Assembly: GCA_943736015.1 (NCBI GenBank)
Contig: OX031071.1
Coordinates: 12,062,119 to 12,126,118, forward strand
Reading direction: 5' to 3'
Length of the DNA stretch: 64,000 bases
Source of the DNA: Tridacna crocea
Lineage: Eukaryota; Mollusca; Bivalvia; Cardiida; Cardiidae
The notes beneath the pieces were generated by a model. That model ran no database searches. It was not told where the DNA came from and saw only the letters and a program-made list of their open reading frames with translations. Each line of letters begins with the position of its first letter. Within the stretch, counting starts at the first letter, position 1. This document shows, piece after piece, positions 45,363 through 57,800 of this stretch. The translations under genes and the position numbers were made by a program.

Positions 45363-45603
45363 AGCTTAACTACACAAGGAGGACTTTTAATAACCCAGGG
45401 AAAAAGGCCTTTTAAAAACATGGGAAAAAGAGAAAATTGTGGTAACCACCATTTTCTCCTTTTCATACAATGTTTTCTACCCATCAAAAAAAAAAATTTG
45501 ACTTTTTTTAGTCACATTTATTTTGTTGTCTGCTAAATTAATGCTTTCAAATGGGACCAGTCTAATTTTGTGTGTGTGTGTGTGTGTGTGGTAAAGGGTG
45601 AAC
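45363..45603 (+). mobile_element. Palindromic MITE with (TG)n tract
   Basis: Core TTGTGGTAACCACCA; a TG microsatellite (about 45570-45591) replaces the usual TTGTCGTTTG near the right end. It lies 70 bp before the first coding exon's acceptor. Confidence 0.72.
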
Positions 45604-45674
45604 CAGACTGTGGAATGTATGGAAATATAACAGTAAAGATGTACACAAAAGTGTAAGTTATTTCTTTCATTCAG

Positions 45675-45876
45675 AATTTGATGATCAGTCACGGATAACA
45701 AAACAGAAGATACAAGTCATTGGTTATGGCAACAAATGAAAATGACAAGCCATCCGAGTATGTCTGTACACTGAGTGATGAGCTGATACAACAAGCTAAG
45801 GAGGAACTCAATGAGAAACCAGAATGGAGAAGTAGGGACATTCAGGCTTTACGTGACATGATTAATAAATGAAAAG
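45675..45876 (+). CDS. TTPAL: TTPAL-like exon 1 (first coding exon) with in-frame TGA near its end
   Basis: Acceptor tttcattcag at 45674, so at least one noncoding exon lies upstream. About 50 nt of 5' UTR precede ATG 45726. The frame encodes MATNENDKPSEYVCTLSDEL, then IQQAKEELNEKPEWRSRDIQ and ALRDMINK, then TGA (45870-45872), AAA and G|gtgata. The leftover G gives GAT with exon 2, restoring DLQIRTDDAY. A weaker donor, C|gtgaca after 45852, has the same phase and would skip the stop together with eight codons. The TGA may be a CGA to TGA change, an assembly error, or avoided by that donor. Confidence 0.72.
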
Positions 45877-48800
45877 GTGATACATGTATATCAATATCTG
45901 TAAGACTGTTATATCAGATGGCTTTATCATCTATAGGGCATTTAACTCTTTTTGCCTTGGACAAATTAAAATCTTATACTCGTCTAATATGAAAGCATTT
46001 GCCGATAATGATGTGGCTCAGATGATGGGAAATGTCTTTGATGGGATAGAAAACCTTGTGAGAAAAGGAGAAAATACTGTCTTACAGTCTACCAGCATTT
46101 TCTCCTTTTCTCATAAGGTTTTTAACATGCCTTTTCCTCAGAGTTGTTAAAACTCAGGATTGTGTAGAAGCAACAATACTTTAAACTTTTACTTCTTGAA
46201 AATTTGCAGCTGTGAAACAAAGCTTGGATGATAGAATTTATCTAGAAATGGATATGCTATTGTGGAAAAAGGAGGAAATGCTGGTTTCTAGCATTTTCCT
46301 CTTTTTCGCACAAAGCACAAAGTTTTTCAAAGGCCTTCTCTGTCAGGATCATTTATGAAAAGAATTACTGTATCTACTTTGCCCCTTTCTCATAGATTTG
46401 TGAACCTTACTGGTATATTCATTCTTTCAAAGAGACAAATAAAGTAATTATTTTATTCTGGCATATTAGTAGACAGAGAAAGTATCAGACATCATTTTTG
46501 TACAAGGGAAAGTACACTTTCCCAAACTATCCCTGTATTTTACAACCCAGGGATAGAAGCCTTTTGAAAACATTGTCGGAAAAGGAGAAAATGCTGGTAA
46601 CCAGCATTTTTTCCTTTTCCTAGAGTGTTTTCTACCCTAATCAAAACAAATTTTAATTTTTTAGTTACCTTTTATTTTGTTGTCTGCAAGTGCGTTCAAT
46701 TTAGACAAGTCTAAAACTTTGTCGTTTGGTAAAGGGTTAATTCATGTGTCATGGTGGAAACACTGTAAAAGCACATTTGATCACTGCCAGAAATTGACCA
46801 GTCGATTTCCCATAGCTTCGCGTATCATGTTTAAAAAACACAGTCAAATGTAGTCAAATGACGTGTTTCAACGGGTATTCCTAGAGGTCACGGCCTCTAA
46901 ACTTATCACAGATGCATTTTCTGTATCATACTTTGGTTTGAAATCATGGGCACCAAGTGTACGTAAATTTTGTGATGTACAAACAACTGATGAATTCATG
47001 TGAGAAACGATGGTTTTCAATAAAATGTGACTTTTTTTTACTGTAATTCCATTTCTTCGGCTTAGAGAGATTCTCGGGAATGTGAGATTCTCTGGAATGT
47101 TTATGTCTGTAAAATGTTTCATAGCAGCCAATCTTTAAAAAGGTCCTCTTTAGAAATTGTTCACAGAATTTGATTCCATCAAAAACTCTGGTTGCCATGG
47201 CAACCAAATGGAATTTTCAAGGAAATACTTTGAAAATCTTCTCCTCTTAAACCGCTGGTCAGATTTTGAAATAATTTCACAGATGATCCTAGGATGATCC
47301 TTTTCAAAAACTGTTCGTGAAATTTTGTAATCCATCAAGAAACATGGCTCTGGTGAATCAGGGCTACTTGCACCGTACAGAAATACAGAAAATCTTTAAA
47401 ATTCTTCTTCTCTGAAACTATTGGTCAGATTTTGAAATAATTTTACAGAGATGTTCTTGGATGGCACTTTGCAAAAATTGATCGCGAAATTTTGATCCAT
47501 CAAGATACATGGCACTGGTGAGTAGTGAATAGGGGCTACTTGAACTATGCGGAAATGAAGAAATTTTAAAAAATTCTTATTCTCTGAAACCACTGGTCAT
47601 ATTTTGAAATAATTTCACAGAAATGTTTCTTGGCTGACCGTTTTCAAAATGTGTTCGCAAAATTTTGATCTACCAAGAAACATGGTGCTGATCTCAGATG
47701 GCCATGGGCTATTTATACTATACAGACATGAAGACATTCTTAAAAATTCTTCTCTGAAACAGCTGATCAGATTTTGAAAAAATTGGCAACGGTCCTCTCA
47801 AAAATTCAGGTTAGCGATCCAGGGCCATCTTGGCCCTCTTGTTTGGTGAAAGGTCGGAATTTATTTCATCTTGTGAACTTCATTGGTAATACATTGTATT
47901 TCACTTGTGAAATATTACCGATGATGCACACTTGATGAAATAGATTTCCAACTTTCACTGTAAAATCACATATCCTCTATGTATTTGTCTTCACTCATAT
48001 CCAGCTGATATTTTGCCTTTGAGAACTTTGATCATATTAGAATTCAACTGTGTTTAGATTTTAACCCTTTCTAGAACAAGCCAAGGTTTTTATGTGTCTG
48101 CAGTAAAAGTCTTTTGAAAACACTGTGGGAAAAGGAGAAATTGCTCGTAACGAGCAATTTCTTCTTTTCCCACAGTGTTTTCTACACTTTTTGAGAACTT
48201 TCTGGCATTTTCTCCAAATCTAAAATTGTTGTCTGCAAACTCTTTTTGTTTGGAAGGGTCCAAAATTTGTTGTTTGGGAAAGGGTTAACCACTCATCTGC
48301 AGATGCATTCGTTTGGACAAGTCTACATTTTTTGTTGTGTTTTCAAGAGTTAATACATTATTACACAATACTGAGTTTTTGCGAACCTGAGAAAGAAGCC
48401 TTTTGAAAACAATGTGGGAAAAAAGAAATTGCTGGTTACCAGCATTTTGTCCTTTCCTACATTGTTTTCTACCTTATCAAGGACAAATTCAGTCTTTTGA
48501 GCCATGTACGATTTGTTACCTGCAAATGCCTTTAATTTGGACAAGTCTACTTTTTTGTTATGCATTAATTAAAGAGTTAACATTCATGCATGATTTCACA
48601 TGTTTCTTTATTGACAAATTAATTATCTTCTTTGTATTTTTTGTTTTTCAGATCTACAAATTCGAACAGACGATGCATATTTACTTAGATATTTACGTGC
48701 CAAAAAGTTTGACTATGACAGAGCATTCAATTTGATTGTAAGACATTTTCAAATGAAAAAGGACCCAAAAAACAAGAAACTGTTTTCCAACCTGCGTCCA

Positions 48801-51800
48801 TCAGCTGTGAAACATGTTTTGGATGCGGGTATAACAGGTGTTTTACCTCACAGAGACAAACTTGGAAGAAGAGTGATAGTATTCAGACCTGGTAAGGTCC
48901 AATTAATCAATAAACTATGAACCTCACAACAAAATTTCAGACCCACCTAAACTTGGTCAGAATATTAATTTTGTCTGGATTAGACATGTTTGAAATTGGG
49001 TCATGTCAGGTCAAAAAGAAGGTCAATTAGCCACATCTTAGAAAAACCTGATGTGCTGTCTGTAAGCCACACTTTCAACCTGATACTAGACAACCTGTTT
49101 GTTGTGTTAATATCTCATTAGTCATACATGTATAAAACTGAAACTGGGACATGTTTGGTCAAAAGTAGGTCACTTGACTGAATCCCAAAAAATACTATGT
49201 TTGTACTCTGCAGGCCACATTTTCAGCCTGATACTTATGGAACTAGGTCAGAGTATTTTTCTTCATAATATCCCATCCAAATCTTGGAAAAATCTTGAGT
49301 GCAGACTAGAGCTATATCTTTAGCCTAATACTCTTAATACTGAACTTTGTTTCAGCAAGCATAGAAAACATTATGGGGAAAGGAGAAAATGCTGATTAAC
49401 AGCACTTTCTCCTTTTCCCACAATGTTTTCAAAAGGTTTCTTTCTTAGGGTCGTTAAAAGTAGGGATTGTGTGGTAAAGAGTTAAAACTTAGTCAGAATG
49501 TTTGTTTTGTGGATATTTGGGAACAGTCAGGAAATTTGTTGATGTCTGGTAAAAAAGTAGGTTACTTAATGTCATATGTTTACCATCATCCCCAAGCCCT
49601 GGTAACTTAGTTGGTTGCGTGCAGGGCTTGAGAACAGGGTTGTGGGTTCAATCCCTGGCTTGAATAATTTCTTTTTGAGAATTGATGGTAGTCATTCTGA
49701 CGGGATTCATTCCTCTCTCATGGCTGACCACTCTTTCAAGGATGGACATGTGGAAGAGCAGCCAGTAGCTTGGAAAGAAAATTGTGTGGAGCAATGGTAA
49801 AAGAGATCCTAGGAAATCATGAAGAGGTGCACTGTTTGCTGCAATATAACTGAAATAATGTTGAAAATAGTGTTAAAGCACCATACAATAAAATGATTTA
49901 CATTATCAGGATTAGTATATCTGAAGCTTTACCAGCTCTAGATGACTTTATTCAGGTGAGAGCTGAAGAGCCTCTTGTTTTCACCCATACATTTGTCATG
50001 TACATGTATTTTAAAGTCAATTTTTGATTACGAGATTAATAGGTCAGTTAACATGCTTTGTTCAATGCAGAATTCAATCTAATTCCTAAACACCAGAACC
50101 AGTCTATATTTTGGACTGTTGTCTCAACAGAACTACAGATTGGTCCTACAGTTTACTCATCAAATATAATTCAGTGTTGTAAAAAAGCATATTAACTCTT
50201 TACCTCACAGTTCCGACTTTAATACTTTACCAAACAATCCTGACTTTTAGCTACCCTAAGAAAGAAGCATATAGAAAACAGTGTGGGAAAAGGAGAAAAT
50301 GCTGGTAAGCAGCATTTTCTCCTTTTTCCACAATATATTTTACCTTGTTAAAGTCAAAAATTATTTTATTAACAAGATTTGATTTGTTGTCTGTAGATGC
50401 TTTGAATTTGGACCAGACCAAAAATTTGTTGTGTGGTTAAACAACCCTGAGAAAGAAAGTCTTTGAAAACATGTTGGGAAAAATTTTCCACTTATGTAAA
50501 GCTTTTCCCGACAACAAAATTTTAGAATGGTCTAAATTGAAAGCATCTGCAGACAACAAATTAAATGTGACTCAAAAATATGAAATTCGTTTTTGCAAGG
50601 GTAGAAGACATTGTGGGAAAAGGAGAAAATGCTGGTTACCAGTATTTTCTCCTTTTTCCACAATGTTTTCTACCCTTTCCAAACCAAATTTCGACTGTTC
50701 AGTCACGTTTATTTTGTCGCTTGCAAATGCTTTGTATTTTACCCACTCCAAAAATTTATTGTCTGGTAAAGGGTTAAATAACTATATATTATTTTACAGG
50801 TAGATGGGACCCAGGTCAGTACTCACTGGATGACATATTCAAGACCAACTTTTTAACCTTGTCTAAACTTGTTGAGGTAAGATGGCCTATATTTTTACGT
50901 AAGAGAGAAGTTCCCACTCAAGACAGGATTTTAACAACTCTGAGAAAGAAAGCCTTTGAAAACATTGTGGGCAAAGGAGAAAATGCTGGTAACCTGCATT
51001 TTCTTCTTTTCCCACAATGTTTTCGTATTTTTTGAAAACAACTCCCATTACTTGTGGCACATTTACAATGTCCTTTGTCATAGCTCTGGCATCATTGTTG
51101 TTGTCAATGCGTCCGTCATCATTGTGCGAAAACATACTTTTTGTAAAATCTGTGTTATTAATGAAGGTCTGTTCTTCAAACTTGGGAAAAATGTTAACTA
51201 TCAAAAAGGGCGACCTGCATCCTCGGATACCCCAGGGTCTCCCTATTTGCTACGCTACATCGACCCTGGGACAATTGACTAATAAAACTTTGAATCAGCC
51301 GCCGAAAATCGATACGAAACGTCATACCGTACAGTCTACTCGCCCATCACAAAATGATGATAGAACCAATGAAAAGCCAGCATTCGGCCAGCGGTAAAGC
51401 GAGCCGCCGAAGATCGATACGAAACGTCATAGCGTACAGTACACTCGCCCATCACAAAATGATGATGGAACCAATGAAAAGCCAGCATTCGGCCAGCGGT
51501 AAAGCGAAGGAAATTCAACTAATTGTCCCAGGGGTCGATGTAGCGTAGCAAATAGGGAGACCCCGGGGTATCCGAGGATGGGCGACCTGTAATACAAAGG
51601 CAGGTTACTATCAAAGTGTATTTGACACAATAATGCTCCTTTTTCAATTTGAATTTTTTTCTTGAAAATCAAGTACGTACAGCCAACTGTTAGGCACCAG
51701 CATTTGGTGCTTTTGTTTACAGATGGTTTAGAATTCTTTGCCCTGAGTATAAATCATGTTGAGGGTAAGGGCTTTTGGAAACATTGGGTAAAAACAAGAA

Positions 51801-54800
51801 AATGCAGGCAAATGTTTTCCACCCTGTCATAGACGAAGCCTTCCATTGTGGCTCATCTCATAAGCGGTCTGCAAAATGCTTTCAGTTTAACCCATTACCA
51901 CACAATTCCTACTTTGTACCACCCTGAGAAAGAAACCTGAAGAAAACATTGTGGGAAAAGGAGAAAATGTTGGTTGCCAGCATTTTCTCCTTTACCCACA
52001 ATGTTTTCTACCCTACTGGAAACAAATTCCAATTTTTGAGTTACGTTTATTTTGTTGTCTGCTGGTGCTTTCAGTTTGGACCAGTCTGAAGTTTTGTTGT
52101 TTGGTAAAGAGTTAAGTGAGTCTTAAATTTTGTTGTTTAGTAAAGAGTTAAAACCTTTATGCAGAGCTCAAGATATGAGGGAGTGATAGTATTCTAAATC
52201 CATCATTTCTCATTCAAACCCTATGTTGTAGGTACTCATTAGAACCGTCTCAGCAAGACAGTTCTAATGAGTACCAGCAACATAAGGTTTTGTTACGAAT
52301 AATTCATATTTTCAATTTTGAAATCAAAATCACTCCCTCTATCTGGAGCTCAGATATGATTATTATTGTTGTAGCCTAGGTACTTTGATCTTGTAGGAGG
52401 ACGAGACCCAGATTACTGGAGTTATAATGATTATAGACATGGCCGGACTGGGTTTCAGCCAGGCCAAAAATGTCTCACCTTTTTATGCAAAAAAGATTTC
52501 AAGTCTATTACAGGTACCAGTCTGTTTGCTGTCGTCGAGATATTGTGAGAGCATGTTACTGTAAAAACACTTTGTCCCTTTAACTTTTTACCACTGTATC
52601 CCAATTTTTAATGACCTAGAGAAAGAGAGTCTTTTGGAAACGTGGGAAAAGATGAAAATGCTGGTGACCAGCATTTTATCTTTATTCTAGAATGTTTTCT
52701 TTTCCATTAAAGACATGCACCACCATTTCAGCTGTCTTATTTATTGTCTGCAAATGCTTTTAACCCAATACCACCCAATCCCTACTTTTGACGCCCCTGA
52801 GAAAGAAGCCTTTTGAAAACACTGTGGGAAAAGGAGAAAATGCTGGTAACCAGCATTTTCTCCTTTTCCCACAGTGTTTTCTACCCTTCCCAGAACAATT
52901 TTCAATTTTTCAGTCACCTTTATTTTGTCGTCTGCAAATGCTTTCAATTTGGACCAGTCTAAAATTTTCTCGTGTGGTAAAGGGTTAATTTAGTCTAGTC
53001 TAAAATTTTGTTGTATGGTAAAGGGTTAACTCCTGAACAAAGAGAAAATGTTAGACTGGTCCAAATGAAAAACATATGCAGATGACATTGACAAAGTTTT
53101 AGACTGGTCCATATAGAAACAATTAGAAGACTACTAAATGGGAGTGGCTGACATGATTGAGTTTGTCTTTGATATGGTAGAAAATTTGACAAAAGAATAA
53201 AATATTGATTTCCAGCTCTTTTTCTACAATATTTTCAAGCATCTTTCTTGTGAAGCTTATTAACTCTTTACCACACAATCCCGACTTTTAACGACCCTTT
53301 GAAAAAAGCCTTTGAAAACATTGTGGGAAAAGGAGAAAATGCTGGTAACCAGCATTTTCTCCTTTTTTAGCTCTACTGGCTTTCAGCCAGCAGAGCTTAT
53401 GTCATGGCGTGGTTTCCGTCGTCCGTCCGTCTGTCCGTACGTCCGTCTGTCCGTCCGTTAGTCTTTTTCTTGTTTACGCGATAAAGTCTGCATTTGTTGT
53501 CAGATTTTTGTGAAACTTGCACAGTTTGTTTATCTCATCAATAGCTTCAACCCTATTGATTTTGAGAAAAATCCAACAAACAATATGGGAAAAGTAGCCA
53601 TTTCAAGTTGAAAATTTCCAATTCTTGTTTACGCGATAAAGTCTTCATTTGTTATCAGATTTTCGTGAAACTTGCACAGTTTGTTTATCTCATCAATAGC
53701 TTTAACCCTATCGATTTTGAAAAAAATCCGACAAACAGTATGGGAAAAGTAGCCATTTCAAGTTTAAAATTTACATTTCTTGTTTACGCAATAAAGTCTT
53801 CATTTTAGGTCAGATTTCAATGAAACTTGCAGAGTTTGTTTATCTTATCAATAGCATCAACCCTATTGATTTTGAAAAAATTCCAACTAAGAGTATGGGA
53901 AAAGTAGCCATTTCAAGTTTAGAATTTACTTTTCTTATTTACACAATAAAGTCTTCATTTTAGGTCAGATTTCTGTGAAACTTGCAGAGTTTGTTTATCT
54001 TATCAATAGCTTCAGTTGAAAACTTTCACTTCTTGTTTACGCGATAAAGTCTTCATTTCTGGTCAGATTTCTGTGAAACTTGCAGAGTTTGTTTATCTCA
54101 TCAATAGCTTTAAGCCTATCAATTTTGAAAAAAATCCGACAAACAGTATGGGAAAAGTAGTCTTTTCGAATTGAACAATTTCATTGCCTGTTTACATGAT
54201 AAAGTATTTATTTGTGATCAGATTTTATGAATTTTTCAGCTTATTTATCCCATCAATAGCTTTTTAACCCTGTTGTGTTTGAAAAAATTCAACCAACAGT
54301 AATGGAAAAGTAGCCATTTTGAGTTGAAAATGTCAATTTTTTTTGTCTTTTTGCGTAATGAATTCCTACGTATGCTTTATTTAAAAGCAAAGTCTCTGCC
54401 AGTAGAGCATATTCAGGCCCTTCAGGGCCTTCTAGTTTCCACAATGTTTTCTACCCTTTGCAATACAAATTTAAAATTTTGAGTGTTATTTATTTTGTCA
54501 TCAGCAAATGCTTTCGATTTGAAGAAGTCTTAAATTTTGTCGTTCGGTAAAGAGTTAAGCACAGGGTTATTTGGTGAAAGGTTATAGTCTCTGTTCTCAT
54601 GAACCTGTTTATATTGTCTTTGTAACATATTGTTTCATTTCAAGTTTCTGTGCTGCAGGTAATAGTTCATATATATCTATGTTCAGGAGTTCCAGTCCCA
54701 AATAAATTGGCCGTGCTCTGGCAAAGCACTTTTATGTTAGTGTCATATAGTTCATGACCCCAAAAATGTATTTTGTTTAGGAAGCAACTAAATCATGAGG

Positions 54801-57800
54801 TTAAGTGGTCCTCTAACAAGCAGAAAATGTATCACTAGCAATAAGTTTCTGACCTAGTCACCCTGTGCAGACATCATGAGGTAGAGCCATATAAAAATCA
54901 TGGTCCCTAAATTCATTTTTCTGTATCAAATGGCTGAATTATGAAGTATAAATGGGTCTTTGATAGACTACAAATTGCCTGTCATAGGCAAAAAGTTTTG
55001 ACACAGGTAAGCCTGTGTGGACTGTGCAGGCTGACCTGGGTTTGTGTGTTTTGTAGATACGTTAACCCTTTACTCCATAGATATTCATTTCTACGCATTG
55101 CTTGTAGGAGCTTTTGGAAAACATTGTGGCAAAAGGTGAAATTGCTCGTGATGAGCAATTTCACCTTTTGTCACAATGTTTTCTATGCTATCAAAAGGTG
55201 TCATATACACATAAGAAACAGCTTCATCCTAGCTGTTATAAAGGGTCAGTTAGAGATACAATGGAAATGCCTTATGGGTAAAGGGTTAAACCCCCTTTTC
55301 TTGGAGTATTGCCTTTTCTTTTTTAACCCATTACCACACAATCCCTACTTTTGACGATCCTGAGAAAGAAGCTTTTAGAATACATTGTGGGAAAAGGAGA
55401 AAATGCTGGTAACCAGCATTTTCTCCTTTTCCCACAATGCTTTCTACTCTTCACAAAACAAATTTCAAATTTTCAGTCACTTTTGTCTTGTTGTCTTCAA
55501 ATGCTTTCGATTTGGACAAACCTTGAATATTGTCATTTGGTAACGAGTTAAAGTCTTTCAAATTACCTATTTTGGTGTCATTCTTTGTCACAGCTTTTTA
55601 AGTTGTAAAATTATCTTTTGGCAATGGCAAAATGGACTTGTACACTCAGTATCTGGTGTAGAAGACCTTTGAAAACATTGTGTGTGAAGGAGAAAATGCT
55701 GGTAACCAGCAATTTCTCCTTTTTCTACAGTGTTTTCTTGTTTTTTTAATTTGATTTTTTTAAGCTTATTTAGTTTTCCATCTGCAAATGCTTTGAATTT
55801 AACTCTTTACCAGACAATTCAGACTGTTGATAACCCCGAAAAAGAAAACCTTTAAAAACATTGTGGAAAAAGGAGAAAATGCTGGTAACCAGCATTTTCT
55901 TCCTTTCCTACAATGTTTTCTACCCTTTCCAAATTAAATTTCAGTTTTTGGGTCATGTTTATTTTGTTGTCTGAAAGTGCTTTCAATTTGGACTAGTCCA
56001 AAATTTTGTCGTCTGGTAAAGAGTTAAACAATTTCAAAGTTCTTTTGTGTTCTCTGTCAAGATGCATGTCTAATATAAAGTATTTGCATGTATATGCATA
56101 TAACTATGCTTTAGTTCTGAGAATGCCAAATAAAGAAAGAAGAGAATTTTCAGTCAACACAAAAAAAAATTCAAGCCATTTCATGGCTAGAGTAGATTTA
56201 TCTCTAGATTTGTAACAAAAATCAGCCGTGCAGTAATGCTAACATTTACAGCAATGTGGTTTGGTGTATGTCTCCCATGAACGATAAGTCTTTACTAAAA
56301 AACATTTTAACCCTTTCCCAAACAACACATTTTGGACCCTTCCAAACCGAAAGAGTTTGCAGACGACAATTTTAGATTTGGAGAAAATTGCAGAAATTTC
56401 TCAATAAGGGTAGAAAACACTGTGGGAAAAGGAGAAATTGCTCGTAACGAGCAATTTCTCCTTTTCCCACAGTGTTTTCAAAGTCTTTTACTGCAGACAC
56501 GTAAAAACCAGGGCTTGTTTGGGAAAGGGTTAAACTGGTCATCGAAAACATTTGCATTTGACAAACAAATCTTACTCTGATGGTGAAATTTCTCTGTGGT
56601 ACAATAGAAGACACTGTGGGAAAAGGAGAAAATAGTGGTATTCATAGGGTCATCAAAAGCTTGGTTTATTTGTCTAAGGGTTTAAAGTATGTGTCATGGG
56701 TAGCACTTGGATGAGTGATCAAATTGTTTTATGTAAAACAAAATTTGATGTCACAGTGTGTCTTTCTTGATTGCTGTACGTGACTGCATTTTTTTATTCG
56801 GCACACTCAGGATAATCTTTTTACCAGCCTACAAAATTCTGACTTTTCATGTTGAAGGCATTTGCTAATGATAAATTAGATATTGATAAATTTTGAGATT
56901 TCCCTTTGAAAGGGTTCAACACATTGTTTAGAAGGGAGATGTGCAAGTAACTATCAATTTCTCCTTTTACGACAATCTTTCCTCAGGACCGTTAAGACAC
57001 TGGATTATTTTGGTCAAGGGTTATTAATGAGAAAATTCTACACTTATACATGTTGAGAGCATTTGCAGGTGACAAATTAAGAGTTATTTAAATTGTGACC
57101 TTTTTCTCTCACAGTTTACAAAACATTGTGGGAAAAGGAAAACAAATTAACTCTTTACCACACAATCCGGACTTTTAACGATCCTGAGAAAGAAGCATGT
57201 AGAAAACACTGTGGGTAAAGGAGAAAATGTTGGTAACCAGCATTTTCTCCATTTTCAACAATATTTTTCACCCTATCAAAGTCGGGCATCATCATATTAA
57301 AATATTTAATTTATTATCAGCAGATGCTTAGAATTTGGTTCAGTCCAAATATTAAATGTTTAGTAAAGAGTTAACAGGATTTTCTGCTTTTCCCACAATG
57401 TTTTCATAAGCTTATCTCAGGGTGGTTAAAAGTCTGGAATGTGTGGTAAAGTGTTTATGTGATCACATGTTATAGATTTTTGTTCTGTAATTCACAGAAG
57501 TATCCCTGAAAAGGTAAATTTTGCAGGACACTGAATTTGTTAAGTGATGCATGTATGCATGAAAGAACTGAATACGTTTTTCTCAATCAGGGTTTTACAT
57601 GCTATAGACTTGGATTATAGATATAGAGAATACAGTATCTTTTTCAACCCATCATAAATTTATGTCTAAATTTATTATCATGTACAGGAAGAAGAAACTC
57701 AGATTAGGGGCATAATAATGTTGAATGATCTGAAAGGTGTGGGATTCAAGCATGCAAGAAGTGTTTCTCCATTTCATGCAAAACGCATTATGAACTTGCT

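Noticed and set aside
45870..45872. Selenocysteine codon
   Set aside because: CRAL-TRIO proteins are not known selenoproteins, the residue is not at a redox site, and I see no SECIS element; mutation, error or alternative splicing is simpler.
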